A stretch of 64,000 nucleotides of DNA, taken from NCBI RefSeq assembly GCF_910589235.1, contig NC_060964.1:488571-552570 (forward strand). Direction: 5' to 3'. The notes under the pieces were generated by a model. The model did not search any database. It saw only the letters and a list, made by a program, of their open reading frames with translations, and had not been told where the DNA came from. Source of the stretch: Vespa crabro (taxonomy: Eukaryota; Arthropoda; Insecta; Hymenoptera; Vespidae). A program made the position numbers and the translations under genes. Shown in pieces: positions 52,746 through 64,000 of the stretch; the stretch's first letter is position 1, and each line of letters opens with the position of its first letter.

Positions 52746-53836
52746 TGTATGTATATACAATATCTTGGCGAAGGATTTATCTAAATGAAATCGATTTATT
52801 CGCACGTTCGATCTCTTTTTGAATTTTAATATTAATTTTGTTTTATTCACCGTTTGGCACGACATCATTTAGATAACATAATTTAATTGCTTGTATTTTC
52901 TAGTTGCCATATTTAATCATGTAATCTAACATTTATTTATAAAATCTAAATAATAAATTTATTATTTCTTTTTTCCATTATATTTATCTATCTGTAACAA
53001 CCGAATTTATTACGAATTTAGGTAACAAAAATATTACATAATAAAAATATTACATATAACAAAACAAGTTATTACATTGCTCCCCTCTTTAGGAATAAAC
53101 GATCAGGATATATTATAACATAACAAAAATTTTTCTATCGTCTCTCTTCTTTTATTGATTCTCCCAATCAAATTTGATGTTCGAAATTTTTATCTCACAA
53201 TTTTATCAACGTCGAAATTCTTAAATAAATATTGCAAAATGAATTCACTTTACCGTGCAACACAATACGTAGATTAACTAACTACATCTAGTGAACTCTA
53301 CAATAATGTTCGGTGAACGATACATTGCAATTGCAACGGAATTGTGACAGGATCCTGCATGGAATCGGACGGGGCGTGGTGGAATCGATTTTCCTTGTTT
53401 AACCTGAACGTCGCATGATCAAGAATTAATGCGAGGCTCGCGGAGGCTGTGAGAGAAGCGACAAGGGAGGTGGAGGTGGAGGAGGAGGAGGAGGAATGGG
53501 AGAAACGGAAGAGGCGGGGATGAAAAGAGGGGGATGGGAGGAGGAAGAGTAGGAAGAGATTGTGGGAAGAGGATCAGAGAACGGCGCGGAACGTAATCCC
53601 TTGTCTCGTTTACCGAGGCTCACATACACATACGATCACAGAGTACCTATATTCCAACTGCGTGCAAGCACTTTGGACCTCTTTCATGAAAACCCTTTCG
53701 TATCCTCCGTGCACGCAAAGTTTCCATGTACGACGATTGATGCGAGCTTCACAGCTGGCCTTTTTCGTTAATTGTTACAACCAAAAATAACGGGCGCATC
53801 AAAGTACTCGTCGTCTGTCGTCTATCTCTTTCTCTT

Positions 53837-53868
<32 letters not shown>

Positions 53869-53960
53869 CTTTTTTTTCATTTCGTTCCTTTCTCTTTTGC
53901 TCTCTCGCGAAAGACCTTGTGTCTGCTTAACGCGAGACATTCTTTCTCTTTCTTGAAAGA

Positions 53961-53961
53961 A

Positions 53962-54024
<63 letters not shown>
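53961..54024. repeat. (GATA)n microsatellite
   Basis: About twelve GATA units, then GA. Confidence 0.95.
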
Positions 54025-54025
<1 letters not shown>

Positions 54026-55073
54026 CTCGTATGTTTCTAATAAATTCTGGATAAGAATCATCGGAAGGAATCTTCTTTGAATATTATCAATTATTAAAAG
54101 ACTCTTATGATTGTCGCTATGTGAATAAATATTATTTACTAATTAACATTGAAATTCATTATTTTCAGAGAAGAAAATTTTCCAATTTTTATAAATTACT
54201 GGCGGAGAATTGAGAAAGATAAGGATCAGTAAGCTTCGATAATCGAATGATTTATTTTTATTTTTCCAATGTTTCTTTTCTCTTTTCTTTTTCTCTTCTA
54301 TTATCGCAAAGACGCGTTTCTGATGATCACGTTCTTTGTTCCTGTAATATCCTCTCTCTCTCTCTCTTTCTTTTTCTCTTTCTGCTTAGTCGTGAAGACT
54401 CGATTGTTCTTGGCAGCGTACGCTAGCATCTTTTAAAAAATTCCTTTGCTTTTCAGATTTATCGAGTACAAAATTCTTTCTTTTATTCTCTTTCTTTTAG
54501 CTTTTATATTTATCTTGTTTACCTCCTATTATACGTTTGGTCAATCCGTTTGTTTATAAGCGATATCGAAAAAAAATAATTTGATCGATTAGAAAAATAT
54601 TTTCAATTTGTCAATTTTAGGTTTTGATGTTCGGTCGATTTCAGGTATATAAATGATTTATTAAAACTTCGTCAGCCGTTGAACCGTAGTCCGTTTAGAA
54701 CAAAGATTCTCAAATCTTTTCTTTCTCTTTCCTTTTTTTTAATCGCTGAAGAACCCTATTATATATTTTTTTTAAATAACAGATATTAATACGATTTATT
54801 GATCGTAATATAATAATTGAACAAATATTGTTTCGGTACTTCAAACTATATTCAATGTAACAGAATTTCATGCATACTGTCTCCAACATGAATAATATAA
54901 AATTTAGTCATCCGAATAAACTGCCCGTCAGCCTGTCCCGCTAAATCCCTGAAATTTTTGGTGGAATCACAAAATTTCGCGCGGCACACTTTGCTGATCT
55001 ATGACTTAGTATATAATTGTGTAAAACTACGGTATTTGTAGTAAAATATGTGTTAATATTACAAAATATTAAG

Positions 55074-55085
55074 AGAGATAGAGAG

Positions 55086-55175
<90 letters not shown>

Positions 55176-55220
55176 GTAGAGAGAGAGAGAGAGGGAGAGA
55201 GAGAGAAAGAGAGAGAGAGA
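55074..55220. repeat. (GATA)n to (GA)n array
   Basis: More than twenty GATA units followed by GA. A similar array lies at 55587-55666. Confidence 0.95.
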
Positions 55221-55610
55221 GCTATCGTTATTTATTGATTTGGATTTTTTTTTTCCTTTTTTTTTTTTTTAAAGAACAACATTGCATTAAACAGTACGAA
55301 ATTCACTGAATTAAAATACATATTAAACATGTGAGATGTAACACGGTATGTGGCTTTTAAAATGTCGGACAATTGCGTACGCGTTAATTAAATTTCAATT
55401 GTTCCTTGTTAAAAGTAATGCAACAACGGAAAAGCAGCGAATCGCTTATAAACTCAGTTTTATTTCCTTCAATGAGATTTCACCACAAATACTTTACATT
55501 ATTTTATCCTCGTTATAAATATTTGCCCTCTTGTCTACGATGGTGCGGGTACGATGAATGAGCGAGTGACTGACTATGTATGTGAGAAAAAGAGAGAGAG
55601 AGAGAGAAAG

Positions 55611-55665
<55 letters not shown>

Positions 55666-56085
55666 AATAGTGAGAATGTGTACAAGATAGAAAGAAAAAA
55701 TGAGATGGGAGAAAAACGGATCATCGACCTTCGCCCTTCGAACGATCCAGTCTCATTGAGCATCGGCAACGATGACGAGGCAAACTAATCGTCACCAAAT
55801 CCGCGACCATCTGCCTAAAAATCAAACTCACCCTCTTTCTTTCTTTCTTCTTCTCTCTCTCTCTCTTTCTCTCTCCTCATCCCTTCGGTCCAACCTCTTC
55901 CCTAGGGGAGGAGAGATACCCAGGAAAATCGGAATAATAGCTGGGTGGATATTTATCGGTGTGCTCTGTGGAACAAGCGCCACTTACCGATCGGTGATCA
56001 GAAAGGAAGAGAGGAGCGAGAGCGTTAACGAGGAATCGATTTTACGACGAATTTCATTCGAGATAAAATGATTGGGGGTTGTTCA

Positions 56086-56088
<3 letters not shown>

Positions 56089-56169
<81 letters not shown>
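56089..56169. repeat. (TA)n joined to (GA)n
   Basis: About 45 bp of TA pass without a gap into about 35 bp of GA. Confidence 0.95.
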
Positions 56170-56173
<4 letters not shown>

Positions 56174-56446
56174 TCATCATAGTAAAACGTTGTACGAGAT
56201 CCGAGCGATAATTGTCGTTTCTAGGGAACGTTCTATTAGGTGAATCTATCCTTTATTAAAGCTTGAAAGCTTTCTGCTCCTTGAAAAGCAGAACTCGTTG
56301 ATGAGATCGTCGATGAAAAGAGATGTTCATGATAACGGATTTATTTCTCGATCAAAATGCGATAAAATGTACGGAGGTGTAGAACTATATTTTTATGTCG
56401 GAACAATCGAATATGCGTTTTATGGTGATGATAATAATAATAGAAA

Positions 56447-56512
<66 letters not shown>

Positions 56513-57093
56513 GAGAGAGATGATAGGAAAGAAGAAGTGCAATATGAAGGAGGAAAAGAAAAGATGATATAATGTAAGGAGTTAGCCCAGCACCTAACTA
56601 CCGCGCACGTGTGTATAAATGTCTGTGTGTGCATAGTTGTCGTGATTTAAAAATAAAATCTTAATCGGATGGAATTCGGCCCACACGCTAGTTCGAAGAC
56701 AACGATCAAAGATTACTTTCTCTGTCTTTCTCTCTCTCTTTCTTTCTTTCTCTCTTTCTCTCTTTCGTACTACAGAAATATCTCTGCCTGTTAAAATGCT
56801 ATCAGTTCTAATAAACGATCATTCGTTCTTTTCGTCTCGTATTCCGGGATGGATCGTTAAAAGGTCGTTCCTTCTATTTTATTTTCTAATTTTCATTCTT
56901 ACTTTTTTTCTTTTTTCTTTTATTTTCTTTTTCTTTTCTTTTTTTTTCTTTTCTTTTTTTAATCTCTTAAAAGTTAACAACGAAACAAATCGTAAGTCAA
57001 CGACGACGACGACGATGACGATCGTTCGTTCGTGTCGATGTCGATTTCAATATGCGATGAGGTGTACGTAAATACTTACGTACGTACCTATAT

Positions 57094-57130
<37 letters not shown>

Positions 57131-57287
57131 CATTATATTAATATATATACATTTACATATATATATATAAATGCGTGTGTTACATGTACGATATATAGTC
57201 AAATTACGTGGAAACGCAACGCCTTCGCTTCGTTTCTCGTTGGATAAGAAATGAGAAAGAGAATAAAGGGTGGGAGGAAAAAGAAAT

Positions 57288-57333
<46 letters not shown>

Positions 57334-57533
57334 GAGGGAGGGAGGGAGGGGGGAAAAGAAGTCGAAGAGGAGACCCGGTTAAGTTTCGTGTATAGAATAA
57401 TGGCTGCGCGATGAATAATGGACTATGCAAATGAATGGAACGCGCGAGTAGTCGATCGACTACCCTTAAAGAGCGATCAATGATCGTTGGCGGCACTGTG
57501 ACCTCGACGTAAAATATTTTTTTCCCTTTTAGC

Positions 57534-57564
<31 letters not shown>

Positions 57565-59040
57565 TCTATCTGTCTCATCTATCTTTTATATTATAAAATA
57601 ATTGCCACGATTTTCCTTCCATCCTTCCGTTTCTTAAACGCATCTACTCTTTAGAGTAAAAAATACGAATACAAAATGATGATGGAAGATTTTCGATCGT
57701 TAAATCAAGAATCCAAGGGGTCATCATTATAAAAGTATAATGACTTATTTATTAATAGCGCGATCGCGATCGTAATTGTTTTTACTTCGTTGCGCTCTGT
57801 CGATCCTTGTGTATAATAAATGCGCGATAGAATTGGATAGTCCTTGGAAGAATAGCCCGATTATGATCATCGACGATTTCAATAATTACTACTGGCAGGA
57901 GGTGGAAAGAAAAAACCAAAAAAATGGAATAAATAAAACGAGCGAGAGAGAGAGACAGCAACTCCTTAGCGTTTTAAATTATTAGGTAGCGTTAAACCGA
58001 GTGTGTAATCGCACGCTTTTAAACGGAGTTAACCTACTGCGACGTCATGAAATTTAAAAAAGCTCACTCACAGTGGTAGACTCCTTCTCCAACTTTTCTC
58101 TTTATATAGTTAATATAACCTAGATGGTAGAAGGAATACGAATAAAAAAAGAATATCGTTGTTTATAACTACGCGTGCGCATACTAGCTCATTCTCATAG
58201 TATTCTCGAAGAGATTAATCCCGTGGAAATGGTCCGACGGTCGTCTGACCGATGGCGTGTCCTCCAAATAATCCAACTCTATTCTCTCATTCGACTCGGA
58301 GGATTAATTCCGTGGGGATTAACATTAATTTCATTCCAAGCGAGGTCACTCGACCAGTCCCTCTTTCTATCTCTTTCTATCTATCTATTTATCTCCTTCC
58401 CTCTCTCTTTCTCTTTTTCTCTTCTCTCTTTCTTCCTCTCCCTTTTTCATTCTTCTTTCTCTCTATTTATCCATCTTTCTTTTTTTCTCTCTCTTTCTCT
58501 CTGCTATTCTCGATCTCTATGACGACAACGGGGTTCTATAATTTCTAGATATACGTATGACAGGGTGAAAAAATTTGTCGCAAAGTTTACTCTCTCTAAC
58601 GCAACGGGGAATTAGTGTCATATTCTCATACGTCCTCTCTATTTGAACAACGCCGATCTTTTCGACGTCCCAACGATAGTGCCTAATATTCCCCTTATCT
58701 TTTCGCACGAATTTTATGGAAATGTTTAATGTTTCTCTTCGCTCTGATATATATATATCTTTCTCTTTCTTTCTCTCTCTTACATATTTCCTGCTCTGCT
58801 CTGTGTTCTATGATGTGCAATAAGGTTCTCTCAACGACAATAAATTCACGAAAGTCAAACGAAGTAGTTGTCCAACGTCGCTTCGAGGACTCTTCGAGAT
58901 TTCAATTAAAGACGGAAAGATATTATGAGGAATTTCTCGAGGAATAATTTATTACCGTTGTGCTTCCATTACTTAGAGACGAAGGAGAAGAAGTTAAAGG
59001 GGAAGAAGTAGAGAAGAAGGAAAAAGGATTTCTTTCTCTC

Positions 59041-59061
59041 TTTCTCACTCTCTCTCATTTA

Positions 59062-59106
<45 letters not shown>

Positions 59107-59149
59107 TCTGTCTGTCTGTCTGTCTGTCTATCTGTCTGTCTGTCTGTGT
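59041..59149. repeat. (CT)n to (CTGT)n array
   Basis: CT repeats end in about ten CTGT units from 59109. Confidence 0.95.
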
Positions 59150-59560
59150 GAACGTTAATTGAGAAAAGGGAAATCACGGAACAAGAGTCTTATTTTGCAA
59201 GAGAGCACACGTAATCAGTGCCAAAGTAGGATTGTATATATGTACATATATACGTGTGTGCGTAGTCAGTGAAGCGTCGCGTTATTTCAGAGTTAATGCC
59301 GCAGGAAGACTCGATAGTTTTAAGAGCAAAAACATAAGTCGAGTTTCTAGGCACTTTTAGCTACCTTTCAAAGACGAACACGGTGAAGTCTTAATGTGCG
59401 AAATTCGTATAAAGGAATTTCTCTCGTCGCAAAAGAACGAAAAATTTATCTACGTTAATATTCATTTGAATATATTTCGGAATAATTATGCATATCTGTT
59501 GTAATTCGTTTCTATTTTTTTACTTTACTACTTTAAGTAAATATATACATAAATATTTAC

Positions 59561-59591
<31 letters not shown>

Positions 59592-60100
59592 ATGTGTATT
59601 ATGTATATAGATATACATTATCTTTTATATATTATCCTATATATTTATATATTATCTTTCATATTTACCGATAATAGTAACTTTCCAAGGAAAAGCAATT
59701 TATGTAAACTCGTTTTGTTGATCGTCGATATAAATGATCGAAAAAAGATATAAAAAGAAAGTTGTCTTGTCAGGGACAAGTGGCGCATTCACGAAGAATA
59801 TTTTCACATTTACGAGTTTCTTTTTAAACAACATACAGTAATGAGCAACACTGAACAGACGCTCTTTACAACGAAATAACTTTTTGAAGATTCGACCGAA
59901 CGACTTGATTTTTTATTTCAAGAGTTAGAGGAATTGATTTACCGGATAAAGCGTAAAAAAAATTTTATTGAAAAAAATTACAATTGATCGGAATCTCTAA
60001 GAAACAAGTAAAAATAGCTTTTTTACAAACATTTTTATTTGAGACTATAATAAAAATTAAAACTGTTATGAAAATTTATTTCTTGAAGAGACTTTTATTG

Positions 60101-60107
<7 letters not shown>

Positions 60108-60152
<45 letters not shown>
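60108..60152. repeat. (TA)n microsatellite
   Basis: 45 bp of TA. Confidence 0.95.
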
Positions 60153-60155
<3 letters not shown>

Positions 60156-61733
60156 GCATTTATTTTTGGAAAATTTATACACATAAACGCTGAAAATCTC
60201 AGCAATCGAATCGATTAACGTTGTTGTAAACTACGAACTGTTAAAAATGATAACAATCGTAATTTCAATAATTATTATTCTGATATTTGCAGATTTTTAC
60301 TTCTTTTGATACTTGTTCGTTTCTAAATCAATTGATTTCGATAAAATTTTCAACATATAAGTAAATGATATAAGTCTTCAAAATGTGTTATTTATATTTT
60401 CACTACTGACTCAGATAACAAAGTTATAAAGTATGATTTTTATTATTTTCTTTGTGCTGCAATTATACAAAATTTTTTTTTCAAGCATCATCTAGTAAAC
60501 TAATACTTCTAATTGAAAATAAAATCATTCAATTGAATCTTAAAAAAGTTATTATATTATAAAGCGAGTGTATACAGTTTTATTATTTGCTGTAAATAAA
60601 TATATACATCTATTAATTCGTTATTAATTTTTTTATTCATATATCTAATAATTTCTAATAAAATGTCATTATCAAAATAAAATGTCCACATAGAATTGTA
60701 CGCAAAACAAAGAGATTTGTTGAAATTTTATATTTTATTTTTGGTATACTTTTTATACAATTCGAGATTGTAAAAGATAAAAGAGTGATATATCAGGATA
60801 CAATTTTTCATTTCTATCTTTCTTTTTATCTTTATCTTGTGTGATGAGTTGTATACGCTCGAATAATTACGATAGACAGAATGAAATAAAGGGGTGAACG
60901 ATTTGGATTATGCGAGAACGAGTTGATTTTTATCAACGAAACGATCGAAAGATTGTATATAATTTATATATGTATGTATATATGTATCTACCTAGTCTCC
61001 TGTTCATCTTTGAGAAAGAGAGAGAGAGAGAGAGAGGGAGTGAAAGAGAGATGAAGATAGAAATAAACCAGTACCTTTACTTTTATTGATGATAAAAAAG
61101 ATACTCTTAGCTTTTTAATGACAATCATTGAGTAGCTTCTCGGGTGAAAAAGAATGTCGTAAATCAAGGCTGAAAACAAAAGTATAAATAGAAGGATTTT
61201 TCAGCTTTTCGAGAAATTTTCCGGTGACTTCTCGCCTTTAGGAAACGATATCCTAAGGACACCCTCGTAATTACGTATAGATCAACTCGAGAAGGAAAAA
61301 GAAAAAAGTCGAAAGACCTTTCTCTATCCTATGTTTACCCTTTTTTCTCTTTTTCTTTTTGAGAGAAGAAAAATCTCTTTCTGTCTCCCTCTTTTTCTCT
61401 CTCTCTCTCTTTTTTATTCTCGTCTTCTTGACATAGCTATTGTTATGAAGTCTTAAACACGAGTTTTATCGGTGAAGTGGGTCGCGACTTAGCTTCTTTC
61501 TTGTTCGTCGATCTTGAGATTTTTTTTCTTATTTTATTCTGATTTAAAAAATAGGTTACGACTGTATGCTCGCGATGTAGTATACATAGTTAAATTCACT
61601 ATCTCTTTTTTGACTTTTAGATTAAAGTGTAATAGACGAACTGAACGATAACGAAGGGCTCTCTCCACGTTTTAATTAGGTTAACTGAAAAGTTCGTAAG
61701 TAAAGATTGTCGAACGTTTATAATGTTGAACGT

Positions 61734-61739
<6 letters not shown>

Positions 61740-61801
<62 letters not shown>

Positions 61802-61887
61802 GAGAGGGAGAGAGAGAGAGAAAGAAAAAAAAAGAAAAAGAGAAAGAAAAGGAAAGAAAGAAAAAGAAAGAGAGAAAGAGAAAGAGA

Positions 61888-61919
<32 letters not shown>

Positions 61920-61920
61920 T
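61740..61920. repeat. Long (GA)n purine tract
   Basis: About 180 bp with only purines on the plus strand: GA, GGGA, GAAA variants, then GA again. Confidence 0.95.
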
Positions 61921-62375
61921 CGAACTTTTTTTTCTTCAATGATATAATACATGAGCAGCATCTCTTTAAATCGTTGAATTATTTCAACTATCATAACGAA
62001 AATCTTAAGAGGAAGATAATAAACATGAGATTTGGCGAATGGTGAAGGTAAGGCGAACAGTATCAAATGATTTTGAGGTGATCCTAACGACTTACGATAC
62101 GGTACATTGTGAGTTAAGACGCTTTCGGAGAAGAGACGTGTAATGGTTAAGAAGGAAAGAGGAAGAGAAAGAGGCAGAAACAGAGAGAGAAGGTTCTTTC
62201 GCTCTCCTTATCGATCGAGACCTGCGATTTGTTTCTGTTCCGCAGTGTCTCGATGAGAAATCTGTAATCGATACTTTCCGTTCGACGTGCGTGGCTCCGC
62301 TCGCGACGTTCGCGTCTATGCAAAACGACTTTCTATCTGTTTCTCCCTCTTCCTCTCCCTCTCCATTGCTCCTTC

Positions 62376-62407
<32 letters not shown>

Positions 62408-62679
62408 TTCTCTTTCAATAGTCTACAATTTTTACGATGCAGACTGCAACGTGGGAATGTGATTTCTTTGCTAAAGCAAAGAAGGAAAAGAAAAAAAAAA
62501 CACAAAACAAGAAAAGAAAAGAAAAAGAAGAAAAAGAAGGATTGTGTCATCGAAAAAACACGCAAAGATCGAATTGTCGAATCTCCAAGAAACGATCTGT
62601 TTAATTAGTTCATCGATTCGTAATAAATATTTGTATGGATCGATTCAAAGGGTTACGTCATAAGTTATACTGAAACTTT

Positions 62680-62682
<3 letters not shown>

Positions 62683-62722
<40 letters not shown>
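62683..62722. repeat. (CT)n microsatellite
   Basis: 40 bp of pure CT. Confidence 0.95.
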
Positions 62723-62725
<3 letters not shown>

Positions 62726-63077
62726 TTCGACGTAATCGACGAAAGAACGAAAGATATCTTTTAATCGAAGAATGAAAGGAAATATTGAGTGATGGGTGTT
62801 AGTCGAACGAACCGGAAACTCGATTACAATGTACCGAGAATTCTTGCGAGTTTAGTTTATTCGCGAAAAAAAAAAGAAAAAGAAGAAGAAGAAGAATGAC
62901 CGATGCACGTGGAAGATAGAAAGAGAGAAAAAGATATGGCGCCGTCGGAGGAGATAAGAGACTCGCCGAAGATAAACAGGGTTACATTGACGATCGATAA
63001 AGTTTCACATGTGAGAAACCTGTCTCGAATTTCCGTCTTATGGAAAGAGAGGGTGAGAGAAAAAGAGAGGAAGAGAA

Positions 63078-63112
<35 letters not shown>

Positions 63113-63701
63113 AATAGAATCCAATTTCCGTTGCACGACACGAGACCAACTTGGCGATCGATTATTCTTAATCGTCCTTTAAGTATGTACAACCAAATGT
63201 GTGTGTGTGTATGTAAAAGAGAGAAAAAAATAAATAGTAGATCTTAAAATCGAGATCCATGTTTATTCTGATAATCCTGGTTTCCAAAGATCGGATCGAT
63301 AAGTGATTCAACCTTTTCGTGTCTTTACTTAACAAAGATATTAACACATTTGAAACCGTTAACCCGTGAGTAAATAGTCCTATGTCATTTAAAAATGTTT
63401 AATTGAATACCGGTAACATAGTCCTACGTAGTCATGAATATGTAAGTAGAAAAAATTGGGAAACCTAGAGATATTACATTTATTTGCAGATATTGTAAAC
63501 TATCGATGCAGACAATAATGTAAAAATTATTGTTTTGTTTTGAATACGATATTACAGAAGATTAAATATTATTAAAATATTACATTTTAATTCGTTAAAT
63601 TGTTTGTTTCAATTTCTTTTTAACTTTATCAATTTTATTATTTAAAAATATATTGAATCGCAATATTGTTTCTTAATTTAGTAATATGCTCTATATTTAG
63701 A

Positions 63702-63702
<1 letters not shown>

Positions 63703-63744
<42 letters not shown>

Positions 63745-63782
63745 TATATTATATTATTATATTATTATTATTATTATTATTA
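63703..63782. repeat. (TTA)n array
   Basis: About 80 bp of TTA with TATTA interruptions. Confidence 0.95.
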
Positions 63783-64000
63783 AATACAACGTAATGTTAT
63801 TATGTGAAAAAATACGTAAAAAAAATGATTATTAAATTTTATATTATAGTAAATTCATTATATTCGTTTCCAAAGAAAAATAAAATAAATTTAATGAATT
63901 TAAAGAGTTCTTTCTATTTTCAGTAATTTTTTATCAAACAATTAACTTTTTCTTTTTTTTTTAATTTTAAATAATAAACGACTTTAAGCATGATATTAAG

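Larger units (their letters stand above)
31591..64000. other. Upstream of the recognised Eph exons: intron and/or intergenic
   Basis: About 32 kb with no exon I can identify. The missing Eph 5' exons should lie here or beyond. GC-richer unique islands at about 34950-35400, 36160-36420, 39040-39260, 40000-40330, 40870-41240, 47400-47700 and 48250-48380 are candidate promoters, enhancers or 5' exons. Most of the remaining sequence is microsatellite-studded or plain AT-rich DNA. Confidence 0.6.

Noticed and set aside
52224..52868. Reading frames of 176-214 codons on both strands across the GTAT/GCGT array
   Set aside because: They translate only to MYVC, VRAC or IHTY repeats, are open on both strands at once, and follow exactly from a tetranucleotide array without stops.

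Overview
The window is animal nuclear DNA, most likely from an insect, and I would guess an aculeate hymenopteran. The evidence is intron-split genes with GT..AG boundaries, AT-rich sequence that still holds many CpGs, very dense microsatellites, and an Eph receptor whose recovered protein looks insect-like. The order and family assignment is inference. I saw no bacterial operons, CRISPR array, tRNA or rRNA.

Only two protein-coding genes can be supported, both on the minus strand. Ribosomal protein L34 (RpL34) lies at about 10.1-11.6 kb. It has three coding exons, one 5' non-coding exon and a CCAAT-rich promoter region, and encodes a complete 119-residue protein. A single Eph receptor tyrosine kinase gene occupies 17.7-31.6 kb. 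Twelve exons join in phase into a 978-residue chain: ephrin-binding domain, Cys-rich region, two fibronectin type III domains, one transmembrane helix, juxtamembrane region, kinase and SAM. The exon or exons for the signal peptide and the first part of the ephrin-binding domain were not found. They should lie at coordinates above 31,590, inside or beyond the window.

The most interesting part of the window is the apparent isoform complexity of this Eph gene. (1) A candidate alternative last exon sits inside the 7.6 kb intron between kinase and SAM. It would replace the SAM domain with an Ala-rich, His-rich tail, and its acceptor is preceded by a 136-nt stretch with no AG. (2) There is a phase-compatible 66-nt cassette exon and a possible 18-nt microexon in the juxtamembrane region. 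(3) A NAGNAG tandem acceptor lies directly after the transmembrane exon. (4) A compact three-stem inverted-repeat structure lies in the same kinase-SAM intron. Together these suggest splicing control of which cytoplasmic tail the receptor carries.

The rest is intergenic or intronic: 1-10 kb, 11.6-17.6 kb, and 31.6-64 kb, which is probably the 5' intron and/or upstream region of Eph. It is dominated by (GA)n/(CT)n, (TA)n, (TAA)n, (GATA)n and (GTAT)n arrays. It also holds a 132-bp mariner-like terminal-inverted-repeat element, several local tandem duplications, perfect hairpins, and a few GC-richer unique islands with promoter-like motifs. Nearly all other open reading frames are translations of these simple repeats.
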